A stretch of 38,595 bases of DNA from the NCBI GenBank assembly GCA_001871085.1, contig MNUQ01000157.1:1-38595 (forward strand), in the 5' to 3' direction. A program made the position numbers and the translations under genes. Positions 12,130 through 21,783 of this stretch are shown piece by piece. Under the pieces are notes generated by a model, which saw only the letters and a list, made by a program, of their open reading frames with translations, did not search any database and was not told where the DNA came from. Origin of the DNA: Desulfovibrionaceae bacterium CG1_02_65_16 (GTDB taxonomy: Bacteria; Desulfobacterota; Desulfovibrionia; Desulfovibrionales; Desulfovibrionaceae). Within the stretch, counting starts at the first letter, position 1. Each line of letters starts with the position of its first letter.

Positions 12130-12510
12130 ATGCTTGAAAACGATCCCGAAGTGCTGGCGGCCTTTGCCGAGGAAAGCGCCCAGCGTCTGAACGACCTGGA
12201 GCGCGGATTGCTGGAGATGGAACGCTCGCCCAAGCTGTCCCCGGAGCTGACCAACGCCATGTTCCGCGACGCCCATTCCATAAAGGCCGGCGCCAATCTG
12301 CTTGGCCTGCGGCAGGTGGAGCGCGCCGCGCACAAGCTGGAGAACGTGCTCGACCAGCTGCGCGCGGGCCGCATCGCCGCCACGCCGGAGGTCTGCCAGG
12401 CCCTGCTCGATGGCGTGGACCTGCTGCGCGAAATCCTCGCCGCCCCGGCGGCGCAAGGCCCCAACGAAGCAGACCAGAGGCTCGCCGCCCTGGCGAATCT
12501 GCTGGCATAG
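12130..12510 (+). CDS. Stand-alone Hpt (histidine phosphotransfer) domain protein
   Basis: The 126-residue protein resembles the P1 domain of CheA. The phosphorylatable residue is probably His49 in DAHSIKAGANLLGL, and Glu/Asp-rich helices precede it. No kinase, dimerisation or ATPase domain follows. GGAG lies seven bases before the ATG; a TTG directly upstream is an unlikely alternative. Directly downstream of cheV, it could pass phosphate to or from the CheV receiver, but that partner is inferred from position. Confidence 0.85.
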   Translation: MLENDPEVLAAFAEESAQRLNDLERGLLEMERSPKLSPELTNAMFRDAHSIKAGANLLGLRQVERAAHKLENVLDQLRAGRIAATPEVCQALLDGVDLLREILAAPAAQGPNEADQRLAALANLLA

Positions 12511-12517
12511 CCGCGCC

Positions 12518-13303
12518 ATGCGCCGCGCCGTCCCCACCTCCGCCCTGGCCGCCGGCCTGGCCGGCTTGCTGATTCTCGTGGGCTGCGCCGCCGGCCCCAA
12601 GGACCAAACCCCAGCCGGCCAGCCCCCGCCCTCAAAGGCGGCATCCGCCAACGACGATCGCTCCGCCGCCCAGGCCGCCCTCCTGCTGGACGAGGCCACG
12701 CGCACTCTGCGCGAAATGCGCAAGAACACGCCGGACAGGATTCTTGATGCGGCCATCGCCGAATCGCGGGCGCTCATCATCCTGCCGGGAATCTATCAGG
12801 CGGGATTCCTGTACTCCGTCCATGCGGGAAATGGCGTGCTCATCGCCCGCCGGACCGATGGCGGCTGGGGAGCGCCCGTGTTCGTGGACGTGGTCGGCGC
12901 CGGGTATGGTCTGCAGGCCGGGCTGGAGAAGTCGCGGCTGGTGCTGGCGGTGCAGGAGGAGGAGATGGTCGAGCGCATCCTGGCCGGCAGTTTCGACTTC
13001 GACACTGCGGCGAAGTACGATGTGCTCGGCGTGCGCGAGGAGACAGGCCGGGGCTCGCTGACGACGCACCGGCCGGTGCTGGCCTTCGGCGACGGCGTGG
13101 GCATGATGGCCGGAGTGGCCCTGCGGGGCGGGGGGCTTTTCCTCAACCGCGAGATGACCCGCGGCTACTACGGCGCGGATGCGGGCAGTCTGGAAGAGAT
13201 TCTGCGCAGCGCAAACGCGCCGGGCATTGAGGTGTTCCGACTGTGGGGCAGGCTTGGCGTCGCGCCCGTCGGCCCGGCCATTGTGCGCGCAGGCAAGCCG
13301 TAA
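12518..13303 (+). CDS. SYLF-domain (Ysc84-like) lipoprotein
   Basis: The 261-residue product starts with a signal peptide that ends in LVGC, a lipobox-like site, followed by a Pro/Ala-rich linker. The rest matches the SYLF/Ysc84 fold: a helix with DRILDAAIAESRALIILPG, a Gly-rich stretch with GVLIARR, and GRGSLTTHRPVLAFGDGVG further on. Bacterial members are thought to be envelope lipid-binding proteins; the exact role is unknown. It starts seven bases after the Hpt gene. No strong ribosome binding site is seen, so it may be translated by coupling. It meets the DedA gene tail to tail. Confidence 0.8.
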   Translation: MRRAVPTSALAAGLAGLLILVGCAAGPKDQTPAGQPPPSKAASANDDRSAAQAALLLDEATRTLREMRKNTPDRILDAAIAESRALIILPGIYQAGFLYSVHAGNGVLIARRTDGGWGAPVFVDVVGAGYGLQAGLEKSRLVLAVQEEEMVERILAGSFDFDTAAKYDVLGVREETGRGSLTTHRPVLAFGDGVGMMAGVALRGGGLFLNREMTRGYYGADAGSLEEILRSANAPGIEVFRLWGRLGVAPVGPAIVRAGKP

Positions 13304-13304
13304 T

Positions 13305-13865
13305 CTAGCAGGAACTCTTGCGCATCCGCGCGCGGATGGTTTTGACCAGCCAAAACGCCAGCAGCAGGCCGAACAGTCCGCCGGCCACCCACCACTTGAT
13401 CTCCTGAAGAAAACGCTCCAGCACGTCGCCCAGGTAATACCCGCCGACGCCGAAGGTGATGGCCCACATGGCCGCGCCGATGCCGTTCAGACAAAAAAAA
13501 CGCAAGGGCGTAACGTTGGTGGTGCCCACGGCGAAGGGCGTTATATTGCGAAAGCCGTAGAAGAAGCGGAAAGAAATGAGCACCAGCACCTGGTGCTTTT
13601 CCAGCAGGTGGTGCACCTTTTCGATGCGGCATTCCCACTTTTTGAGCCGCGTTTCCAAAAAGCGCTTGTTGTAGCGGCCCACGTAGAAGGCGGTCTGGTC
13701 GCCGGCGAAACTGCCGGCGAAAGCCGCAAGAATGGCCAACGGCAGCGAAATATGCCCGTTGAAAGCGGCGAAGCCGGCAAGAATGAGGATGGTCTCGCCT
13801 TCCAGAAACGTGCCGATGAACAAGGCCAAGTAGCCGTAAGTGGAAAGCAGGTGGGTCAGATCCAC
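13305..13865 (-). CDS. DedA-family inner-membrane protein
   Basis: The 186-residue protein has the DedA/SNARE-associated signature: FLEGETILILAGFAA near the N-terminus, GDQTAFYVGRYNKRF, and RFFYGFRNITPFAVGTTN in the middle. Several hydrophobic membrane segments follow, and the C-terminus is basic. The family moves phospholipids across the inner membrane. The start is GTG at 13865 with GGGAG seven bases upstream; the frame continues further upstream without a better start. Its stop lies one base past the end of the convergent SYLF gene. Confidence 0.88.
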   Translation of the reverse strand: MDLTHLLSTYGYLALFIGTFLEGETILILAGFAAFNGHISLPLAILAAFAGSFAGDQTAFYVGRYNKRFLETRLKKWECRIEKVHHLLEKHQVLVLISFRFFYGFRNITPFAVGTTNVTPLRFFCLNGIGAAMWAITFGVGGYYLGDVLERFLQEIKWWVAGGLFGLLLAFWLVKTIRARMRKSSC

Positions 13866-13989
13866 ACCGCAGCTCCCGGGCGCGCAAGCGGCGCGGCGCA
13901 CAAAGGGAAACCGGACCAGCCCGCGCGCGGCAGGGGCTGGCCCGGACGACAGCCTGTCGGGGGCTCAAGCCGGGAAAGCAAAGAGGCCA

Positions 13990-14262
13990 CTACGCGCTCT
14001 TCTGCTCCTGCTTGGGCGCTTCCGCCTGGGCGGAAGGGGCCGCCTGGGCGGTTTGAGCGGCTTGCGGCGCGGCCTGGGGCTGCGCCTGCTGCTGCGGGGT
14101 GGCGACCTTGATCTCATCCGGCGCGGAGAGCGCGGACTTGAACTCGCGGATGCTCTTGCCCATGTTGGCGGCGATATGCGGCAATTTGCCGGGGCCGAAC
14201 AACAGCAGGGCAATGACCAGAATCAAAAGCAAGTGCATGGGCTGAAACAGTTCGCCAAGCAT
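13990..14262 (-). CDS. tatA: Twin-arginine translocase subunit TatA
   Basis: This is a 90-residue TatA-type pore subunit of the folded-protein exporter. It has one N-terminal membrane helix, the FGPGKLPHI hinge (family FGxxKLP), an amphipathic helix with MGKSIREFKSAL, and a flexible Gln/Ala/Pro-rich tail. The ATG at 14262 has GGAGG five bases upstream; an ATG 12 bases earlier is less well placed. tatB or tatC is not next to it. The short, non-acidic hinge region favours TatA over TatB. Confidence 0.9.
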   Translation of the reverse strand: MLGELFQPMHLLLILVIALLLFGPGKLPHIAANMGKSIREFKSALSAPDEIKVATPQQQAQPQAAPQAAQTAQAAPSAQAEAPKQEQKSA

Positions 14263-14310
14263 GATGTCCTCCACAGGGTTTGGCTGACAGGGGGAGTTAT
14301 CCTACCCACA

Positions 14311-14326
14311 GGGTTTTGTAAAACCC
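14311..14326. repeat. Perfect palindrome upstream of tatA
   Basis: GGGTTTT and AAAACCC flank a two-base centre. It lies about 50 bases before the tatA start, in the presumed leader. It could be a protein-binding site or a small hairpin; no U-run follows on either strand. Confidence 0.5.
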
Positions 14327-14465
14327 CAAGGCCCCTTGTGATTGCAAAAGCGCTTACGCCGGATTGGGCAGCGGCGGCGCGGGGCCGTTTCCGGCTTGCG
14401 GGCCACGGTCCGCAGTGCGCCAAGCCCGGAGCCCCGTGCAGAATGCGGACTCCATCTTCCTGATC

Positions 14466-14495
14466 ATAATGTGGTGTTCCCAGGTTCAAAGTCAA
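14466..14495 (-). promoter_or_regulatory. Candidate tatA promoter
   Basis: On the minus strand TTGACT and CATTAT are separated by 18 bases. The leader to tatA would be about 200 bases, so this is uncertain. Confidence 0.3.
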
Positions 14496-14840
14496 GCCCA
14501 ACCATGAGCGCGGCCGCCAGATTCCACGCCCCCGGACCTTGTTTCGACAGCTTCCGCTCAGACCGCCTTTCGCCGATAGCAATATTTACATTTTTAGCAT
14601 TCACGCCATCGTGGCCGCAAGAGCGCTGCCTGAGCCGAGCCCCACACCGCACAAATGGCCAAGGCGCTGAAGGCAACACATTGTAAATGCAAGAGGCCCG
14701 AACCAGCGGCAGCGGCATGGGGTGGGCAGCCACGTTGACAAAATCAATTCTACAAATCCGTAATCATTTTCGGGCTGGATTAGGACCCCAGGCGCAGTTC
14801 TGGAGCACCTGCCAAGTAGTATTAGCATTAGATACAAGTA

Positions 14841-14855
14841 TGTTACGTAGTAACA
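14841..14855. promoter_or_regulatory. Inverted repeat, candidate enhancer site for the amtB sigma-54 promoter
   Basis: TGTTAC and GTAACA flank a GTA centre. The site is about 165-180 bases before the predicted amtB transcript start, the usual place for binding of sigma-54 activators. A second TGTAACA lies at 14923-14929. The regulator is unknown; the repeat does not match the classic NtrC consensus. Confidence 0.45.
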
Positions 14856-14991
14856 CTACCGATGCAGAATCTTCGTCAAGAGCAAAGTGCGGACGTTTGA
14901 AGCAAATGTATTCTTGCAAATTTGTAACAACCGACCAGCAGATTCCACCCTGCGAAAATATAACACATCTATTTAACACATAAAATTGTTT

Positions 14992-15007
14992 TGGCCCGCT
15001 TCTTGCC
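14992..15007 (+). promoter_or_regulatory. Sigma-54 promoter of amtB-glnB
   Basis: TGGCCCGCTTCTTGCC matches the -24/-12 consensus TGGCAC-N5-TTGCW closely, with GG and GC at the required spacing. The predicted start near 15019 leaves a leader of about 40 bases. Nitrogen-responsive sigma-54 control is expected for this gene pair. Confidence 0.8.
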
Positions 15008-15060
15008 CTAGGCTTGTCACTGGTTCATTTCAATTCCATCAATTTTTTTTGGAGGGCAGC

Positions 15061-16994
<1,934 letters not shown>

Positions 16995-17061
16995 ATATTC
17001 CCTTACTCTCCCTTGCGGCGCGGGTGTGCGGGAAGAGGGACCCAAACACCCGCCTCACTCC

Positions 17062-17100
17062 AGAACCCCTGCCTGTAACGCCCAGGCAGGGGTTCTTTTT
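17062..17100 (+). terminator. Strong terminator after glnB, probably bidirectional
   Basis: Fourteen bases at 17062-17075 pair perfectly with 17083-17096 around a seven-base loop, followed by TTTT. It sits between convergent glnB and the tetR-type gene and could serve both. Confidence 0.88.
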
Positions 17101-17117
17101 GGGCGGCGCGGAGGATA

Positions 17118-17756
17118 TCAGGCGGGTTCGGCCATGCGGGCGATGCCGGCCTGCGCAAAGTCGTACACAAAATTGGCCACCAGCTCCACGCCCAGGGTCT
17201 CCAGGGCGATGTCCGGCTGCATGCGGCGGATAAGCTGCTTGGCGTTGTCGAAAAGCATGCAATGCCCGGTGACGGCGGCGGCGCACAGCCGCACCGTGCG
17301 GTCGGACGCCTGGGGCAGCAGCCGGCGGATGATTCCGGTGAGCTCCACATGCACCGGCATGATGTAGCGCCGGGCCACCTCGTGAAAATATTCCGAGGGT
17401 TCGATTATTTCCGCCGTGAGCAGCTGGCCGAGTTTCTCGCCCACGGGGTCGCCATCGCCCATCAGCCTGTATAGCAGGGAACGGATGTACGCCTTAAGCC
17501 GCTGAGGGGGCGTCGCGTCGGGGTCTATGCCCATATTGGTGGGGTAGCGGTTATGACACTTCTCCAGATAGTCTGCCAAAACAGCCGTATAGAGCTTTTC
17601 CTTGCTGCCGAAATAGTAGTTCACCGCCGCAACATTGGCTCCGGCTCGGGCACAGATGTCGCGCACGGTCGCGTCCCGCAGGCCACGTTCAGCAAAAACC
17701 ATCCGTGCGGCCTCCAGCAGCCTTTCCTTTGTTCCTGCCTCAGGTTGCGACGCCAT
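17118..17756 (-). CDS. TetR-family transcriptional regulator (CecR-like)
   Basis: The 212-residue protein has an N-terminal TetR helix-turn-helix: KERLLEAARMVFAERG, then DATVRDICARAGANVAAVNYYFGSK around residues 30-55. The C-terminal ligand domain resembles the DUF1956 type found in CecR/YbiH. GGAGG lies five bases before the ATG at 17756. It is divergent from ubiD, and a perfect palindrome covers its predicted -10, which suggests autorepression. The effector is unknown. Confidence 0.88.
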   Translation of the reverse strand: MASQPEAGTKERLLEAARMVFAERGLRDATVRDICARAGANVAAVNYYFGSKEKLYTAVLADYLEKCHNRYPTNMGIDPDATPPQRLKAYIRSLLYRLMGDGDPVGEKLGQLLTAEIIEPSEYFHEVARRYIMPVHVELTGIIRRLLPQASDRTVRLCAAAVTGHCMLFDNAKQLIRRMQPDIALETLGVELVANFVYDFAQAGIARMAEPA

Positions 17757-17786
17757 GTCACCCTCCTTGATGCATTTTCGCATAAC

Positions 17787-17803
17787 TTTAAACATTGTTT
17801 AAA
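17787..17803. promoter_or_regulatory. Palindromic operator in the tetR-ubiD intergenic region
   Basis: TTTAAAC and GTTTAAA flank ATT, a perfect seven-base inverted repeat. It overlaps the -10 of the tetR-type gene and lies upstream of the ubiD promoters, so the regulator may repress itself and affect ubiD. Confidence 0.7.
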
Positions 17804-17824
17804 TTCTTGTTTTCGTCTTGTCAA
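17796..17824 (-). promoter_or_regulatory. Promoter of the tetR-type gene
   Basis: On the minus strand TTGACA (17824-17819) and TAAACA (17801-17796) are 17 bases apart. The -10 lies within the palindrome. Confidence 0.55.
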
Positions 17825-17852
17825 GCCCCAAACCCGCAAATATGCGCCTCGC

Positions 17853-17882
17853 TTGTCAGGAGGGGGCGGCCTTTGCTATTGT
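17853..17882 (+). promoter_or_regulatory. Candidate ubiD promoter
   Basis: TTGTCA at 17853-17858 and TATTGT at 17877-17882 are 18 bases apart. An alternative pair lies upstream: TTGTCA at 17818-17823 with TATGCG at 17841-17846. That -35 overlaps the -35 of the divergent tetR-type gene. Confidence 0.45.
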
Positions 17883-17909
17883 CGCCGAAACACACAAGGC
17901 GAGGACTCC

Positions 17910-19355
17910 ATGCCCTACAAGGACTTACAGGAATTTCTCAAGCATCTTGACCGTCAAGGCGAGTTGAAGCGCATAGGCGCGGAGCTTGACCCCTATCTGG
18001 AGATCGCCGAGGTGACCGACCGGGTGAGCAAAAAATTCGGCCCGGCCCTGCTTTTCGAAAAAGCGCGCGGCGCCAGATTTCCCGTGCTCACCAACATGTA
18101 CGGTTCCTACAAGCGCATGAACATGGCCCTGGACAGCGACAACCTCGACGCCCTCGGCGAGCGCATCCATGAATATCTGGAAATTGAGCGCCCCGACGGC
18201 ATCATTAAAAAATTGCAAATGATTCCCAAGCTCAGCAAGCTCACCAATATCTTCCCCGACCACGTGAAGCGCGGCTGCTGCCAGGACGTGGTGCTCACTG
18301 GCGAAGATGTCGACCTGTCCATTCTGCCCGTGCTCACCACCTGGCCGGACGACGCCGGCCCGTTCATCACCCTGCCCGTGGTGTTCACCAAAAATCCGGA
18401 AACCGGCGTGCGCAACGCCGGCATGTACCGCATGCAGGTGTACGACAAGAACACCACCGGCATGCACTGGCACCGGCACAAGGGCGGGGCCTACCACTAC
18501 CATCTGGCCGAAAAGCTGAACAAACGGCTCGAAGTGGCCGTGGCCATCGGCCCGGATCCGGCCGTCACCTACGCCGCCACCGCGCCCATTCCCGACGAGA
18601 TCGACGAGATGCTCTTCGCCGGTTTTCTGCGCAACCAGCCGGTGGAGCTGGTGAAGTGCAAAACCGTCGATTTGGAGGTGCCCGCCACCAGCCAGTTTGT
18701 GCTGGAGGGCTATGTCGACCCCAAGGAGCGCCGACGCGAAGGTCCTTTTGGCGACCATACGGGCTACTACTCGCTGGCCGACGACTACCCGGTGTTCCAC
18801 GTCACGGCCATCACGCACCGCAGCGACGCCATTTACCCCGCCACCCTGGTTGGCCCGCCGCCCATGGAGGACTGCTTCATCGGCAAGGCCACCGAGCGCC
18901 TTTTTTTACCGCTCATCAAGAAACAGCTGCCCGAAATCGTCGACATGAACCTGCCCCTTGAGGGCGTGTTCCACAACCTGTGCTTCGTCTCCATAGACAA
19001 GCGCTACCCCGGGCAGGCCCGCAAGGTCATGTACGCCCTGTGGGGCATGGGGCAGATGATGTTCACCAAGATCATCGTGGTGGTGGACAAAAACATCAAC
19101 GTGCAGAACGTCTCCGAGGTGCTCTGGCGCATCGGCAACAACGTCGATCCCCGGCGCGACGTGGCCATCCTGGAAGGCCCGCTGGACGCGCTGGACCACG
19201 CCTCGCCGCTCGCCTTCTACGGCGGCAAAATGGGCATCGACGCCACCAGGAAGGGCCCGGAGGATGGGCACCACCGCGAATGGCCGCACTCCCTGCGCAT
19301 GGACCAGGGCGTCAAGGCAAAAGTCGACGCCCTGTGGAGCCAGCTGGGGCTGTAA
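17910..19355 (+). CDS. ubiD: UbiD-family prenylated-FMN decarboxylase
   Basis: The 481-residue protein has UbiD family features: GMYRMQVYDKNTTGMHWHRHKGG in the middle, EGPFGDHTGYYS with the acidic proton donor, and HASPLAFYGGKMGIDATRK near the end. UbiD enzymes decarboxylate aromatic acids with the prenyl-FMN made by UbiX, whose gene is nearby. In an anaerobe of this type the likely role is quinone synthesis, possibly the late decarboxylation of the futalosine menaquinone route, but that is inference. GAGG lies five bases before the ATG; a longer open frame upstream crosses the promoter region and is not used. Confidence 0.92.
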   Translation: MPYKDLQEFLKHLDRQGELKRIGAELDPYLEIAEVTDRVSKKFGPALLFEKARGARFPVLTNMYGSYKRMNMALDSDNLDALGERIHEYLEIERPDGIIKKLQMIPKLSKLTNIFPDHVKRGCCQDVVLTGEDVDLSILPVLTTWPDDAGPFITLPVVFTKNPETGVRNAGMYRMQVYDKNTTGMHWHRHKGGAYHYHLAEKLNKRLEVAVAIGPDPAVTYAATAPIPDEIDEMLFAGFLRNQPVELVKCKTVDLEVPATSQFVLEGYVDPKERRREGPFGDHTGYYSLADDYPVFHVTAITHRSDAIYPATLVGPPPMEDCFIGKATERLFLPLIKKQLPEIVDMNLPLEGVFHNLCFVSIDKRYPGQARKVMYALWGMGQMMFTKIIVVVDKNINVQNVSEVLWRIGNNVDPRRDVAILEGPLDALDHASPLAFYGGKMGIDATRKGPEDGHHREWPHSLRMDQGVKAKVDALWSQLGL

Positions 19356-19561
19356 GCAAATACCCTCCGGGGGCCAAAGAGCATTCGCCCTTTGGAATCC
19401 CATAAGGGTTTTCGTGCAGAAGGCTCGCCGTGAGCCCTCCCCCCAAAAATCTTCCGCCGTTCCAGGGACCTTGCCCTGGAATGGCGGCCTGTGGGTCCAG
19501 GGGCGCATGCCCCTGGGCGCCGGAGGCATTCCCCTCCTCCACCACCAGCCGGAGCCCCCCC
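19356..19561 (+). other. Intergenic region with two tandem hairpins
   Basis: No gene is seen. The stretch holds two strong inverted repeats in its right half and otherwise only short random frames. Confidence 0.6.
19454..19516. repeat. Two adjacent strong inverted repeats
   Basis: The first pairs 19454-19467 with 19474-19487 (14 bp, one G-T pair, loop ACCTTG). The second pairs CCAGGGGC at 19497-19504 with GCCCCTGG at 19509-19516. The style resembles dispersed intergenic repeat elements, but no second copy exists in this window. Confidence 0.65.
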
Positions 19562-20383
19562 ATGAAGACCACCGCCCGCGCCGCGAAGCGCATCGCCGCA
19601 CTGCTGGCCTGTGCCCTTGTGGCCCTTGCGCTGGTCTCCTGCGGCGACAAGGACAAGGCCGAACGCGAGAAGAAATCGGCGCGGCAGGCGACCGAGCAGC
19701 GCGGCAACACCCGCGAGGACTCGTTCAAGGCCGCCAAGCGCGCCCTGGGCAAACGCGTGTACCACGACCACCGCATCACCCTGTACTGCCGCGCCAGCTA
19801 TGATGAGAACGGCGCGGTGATTCTGCCTGCCGGGTTCAAGACTCCCAGGCATAAGGCCCGGGTTGCGCGCATTGAATGGGAGCACGCCGTGCCGGCCGAG
19901 AATTTCGGCCGCGCCTTCGCCGAATGGCGCGACGGACACCCGGACTGCGTCGACAGACGCGGGCCCTTCAAGGGCCGCAAATGCGCCGAGCGGACGAACC
20001 GGGACTACCGTCTTATGCAGGCGGACATGTACAACCTCTACCCCGCCGTTGGCGCGGTGAACGCCATGCGCGAGAATTACACCTACGCCATGCTGCCGGG
20101 AGCGCCGAGCACCTTCGGCAGCTGCGCCATGAAGATAGCGGGCGGCAAGGCCGAGCCGCCGGAGCACGCCCGGGGAACCATTGCCCGCAGCACCAAGTAC
20201 ATGGCCTGGGCCTACCCGCGCTTCCGGATCAGCCGCCAGCAGGAGCAGCTTATGGACGCCTGGGACAGCATGTACCCCGTGGACGGCTGGGAATGCGCCC
20301 GCGCCAGCCGCATCGAGGCCATTCAAGGCAACGAGAACCCCATGGTCAAAGGGAAATGCCAGGCGCTCGGGCTTTGGCAATAG
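19562..20383 (+). CDS. Endonuclease I family nuclease, predicted lipoprotein
   Basis: The 273-residue protein starts with a signal peptide ending in LVSC, a lipobox, then a charged Lys/Glu linker. Family landmarks are EWEHAVPAENFG with the catalytic His, the metal-binding NLYPAVGAVNAMR, and RGTIARSTKYMAWAY. Relatives (EndA, Dns) are periplasmic or secreted nucleases that cut DNA without sequence preference. GGAG lies seven bases before the ATG. The Cys anchor suggests attachment to the outer membrane. ubiX follows 109 bases later; a functional link is not obvious. Confidence 0.9.
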   Translation: MKTTARAAKRIAALLACALVALALVSCGDKDKAEREKKSARQATEQRGNTREDSFKAAKRALGKRVYHDHRITLYCRASYDENGAVILPAGFKTPRHKARVARIEWEHAVPAENFGRAFAEWRDGHPDCVDRRGPFKGRKCAERTNRDYRLMQADMYNLYPAVGAVNAMRENYTYAMLPGAPSTFGSCAMKIAGGKAEPPEHARGTIARSTKYMAWAYPRFRISRQQEQLMDAWDSMYPVDGWECARASRIEAIQGNENPMVKGKCQALGLWQ

Positions 20384-20424
20384 CGCAAGAAGCCGCTTGG
20401 TTTCGCCGCCGCGCGCACAGCGCA

Positions 20425-20453
20425 TTGCAAATGCCTCGGAGTTCTCTTACGCT
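20425..20453 (+). promoter_or_regulatory. Weak candidate promoter of ubiX
   Basis: TTGCAA at 20425-20430 and TACGCT at 20448-20453 are 17 bases apart. The transcript would start about 30 bases before the ubiX ATG. Confidence 0.3.
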
Positions 20454-20492
20454 GGCCGGAGTCGGGAAATGCCGTCCCGGCCAAAGGGGCTT

Positions 20493-21056
20493 ATGACCAA
20501 CCGCATCGTTCTCGCCGTCACCGGGGCCAGCGGCCCGCAGTACGCAATGGCCCTGGCCCGCGCCCTTTCCGGCCGACCGGACGTGGAGCTGCATCTCATC
20601 CTGTCCGAGGCGGCCAAGAAGGTCATCGCCTTGGAGGCGGACTTCCGCGCCGAGGATCTGCTCGCCCTGGCGCACGCCTGCCATGGCGAAAAGGACATCG
20701 CGGCGGGCCCGGCCAGCGGCTCGTGGCGGCACGCGGGCATGATCGTGTGCCCGTGCTCCATGGCCAGTCTGGCGGCCATAGCCCAGGGACTGGGCACGAA
20801 CCTGATCCACCGCGCGGCGGATGTGACCCTGAAGGAAGGCCGCAAGCTGATTTTGGTGACGCGCGAAACGCCGCTCAACCGCGTGCACATCGTGAACATG
20901 CTGGCGGCCAAGGATGCCGGAGCCATCATCATGCCCGCCAGCCCTGGGTTTTACCATAAGCCGAAGACCATTGCGGATCTGGCGAACCACCTGGCCGGCC
21001 GCGTGCTGGACCAGCTGGGCATCGACCATGATCTGTTCAAGCGCTGGGGCGAATAA
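20493..21056 (+). CDS. ubiX: Flavin prenyltransferase UbiX
   Basis: The 187-residue protein attaches a dimethylallyl group to FMN, which makes the cofactor of UbiD enzymes. Visible are the FMN-binding TGASGPQYA at the N-terminus, VCPCSMASLAAIAQGLGTNLIHRAADV in the middle, and TRETPLNRVHIVNM with PASPGFYHKP, typical of the family. AAGGGG lies just before the ATG at 20493; an ATG at 20468 would add eight residues. UPF0173 follows after 17 bases. Confidence 0.94.
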   Translation: MTNRIVLAVTGASGPQYAMALARALSGRPDVELHLILSEAAKKVIALEADFRAEDLLALAHACHGEKDIAAGPASGSWRHAGMIVCPCSMASLAAIAQGLGTNLIHRAADVTLKEGRKLILVTRETPLNRVHIVNMLAAKDAGAIIMPASPGFYHKPKTIADLANHLAGRVLDQLGIDHDLFKRWGE

Positions 21057-21073
21057 CGCAAGGAGGAAACGCC

Positions 21074-21754
21074 ATGCAGCTCACCTGGTTCAGCCACTCC
21101 AACTTTTTATTGCAGGCCGATGGCGTGCGCGTGCTCATCGACCCGTTTTTCGAAGGCAACCCCACCGCGCCGGTCACCTGGCAGTCCGTGGGCAAGGTGG
21201 ACGCAGTGCTCATCACCCATGACCATGGCGACCATGTGGGGCAGGCGGCGGAAATCTGCCGGGCCACGGGGGCGAAGCTTGTGTGCCTGTTCGATTTGGG
21301 GAGCAAAATGCAGGCGGCGGGCGTTCCCGCCGGGCAGATTCTGGGCATGAACATGGGCGGCACGGTGCAGACGGCGGAAGTCCGCGTCAAGATGGTGCAG
21401 GCCTTCCATTCCGCCGCCACGGGCGCGCCGGCGGGCTACATCATCTCCTTCCCGGGCGGCTTCTGCGCATACCATTCCGGCGACACGGCGCTGTTTTCGG
21501 ACATGAAGCTCTTCCGCCGTTTCTTCGACATCGACCTGGCCATGCTGCCCATGGGCGGCTGGTTCACCATGGACGCCGGCGAGGCGGCGGTGGCCTGCTC
21601 GTTTTTAAAATGCCGCATGGTGGCGCCCATGCACTGGGGCACCTTCCCCGTCCTGGCGCAAAACACGGAAGCCTTCGCCGCCGCCCTTAAGGAACACGCG
21701 CCGGAGACCAAGCTTCTGAGCCTGACACCAGGCGTGGCGCTGAACATCGAATAG
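21074..21754 (+). CDS. UPF0173 metal-dependent hydrolase (metallo-beta-lactamase fold)
   Basis: The 226-residue cytoplasmic protein has the HxHxDH motif in THDHGDHVGQ (residues 48-57), a His in FHSAAT, a metal-bridging Asp in YHSGDTALF and a late His in PMHWGTFP. It fits the UPF0173 (YtkL-like) branch of metallo-beta-lactamase proteins, whose substrates are unknown. AAGGAGG lies nine bases before the ATG. Confidence 0.92.
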   Translation: MQLTWFSHSNFLLQADGVRVLIDPFFEGNPTAPVTWQSVGKVDAVLITHDHGDHVGQAAEICRATGAKLVCLFDLGSKMQAAGVPAGQILGMNMGGTVQTAEVRVKMVQAFHSAATGAPAGYIISFPGGFCAYHSGDTALFSDMKLFRRFFDIDLAMLPMGGWFTMDAGEAAVACSFLKCRMVAPMHWGTFPVLAQNTEAFAAALKEHAPETKLLSLTPGVALNIE

Positions 21755-21783
21755 CGCACCGCGACAAAACGGCTGAACGCAAT

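Larger units (their letters stand above)
14275..15060. other. Long intergenic region between tatA and amtB
   Basis: Nearly 800 bases carry no gene that I can support. The left part near tatA is GC-rich and has a possible tatA promoter and a palindrome. From about 14740 to 14990 the base composition becomes clearly AT-rich, unlike the rest of the window. That part holds an inverted repeat and leads to the sigma-54 promoter of amtB. Short open frames here look random. A small RNA cannot be excluded. Confidence 0.6.

Noticed and set aside
14464-14983. Short open frames in the tatA-amtB spacer
   Set aside because: No ribosome binding sites, poor codon use and no recognisable protein.
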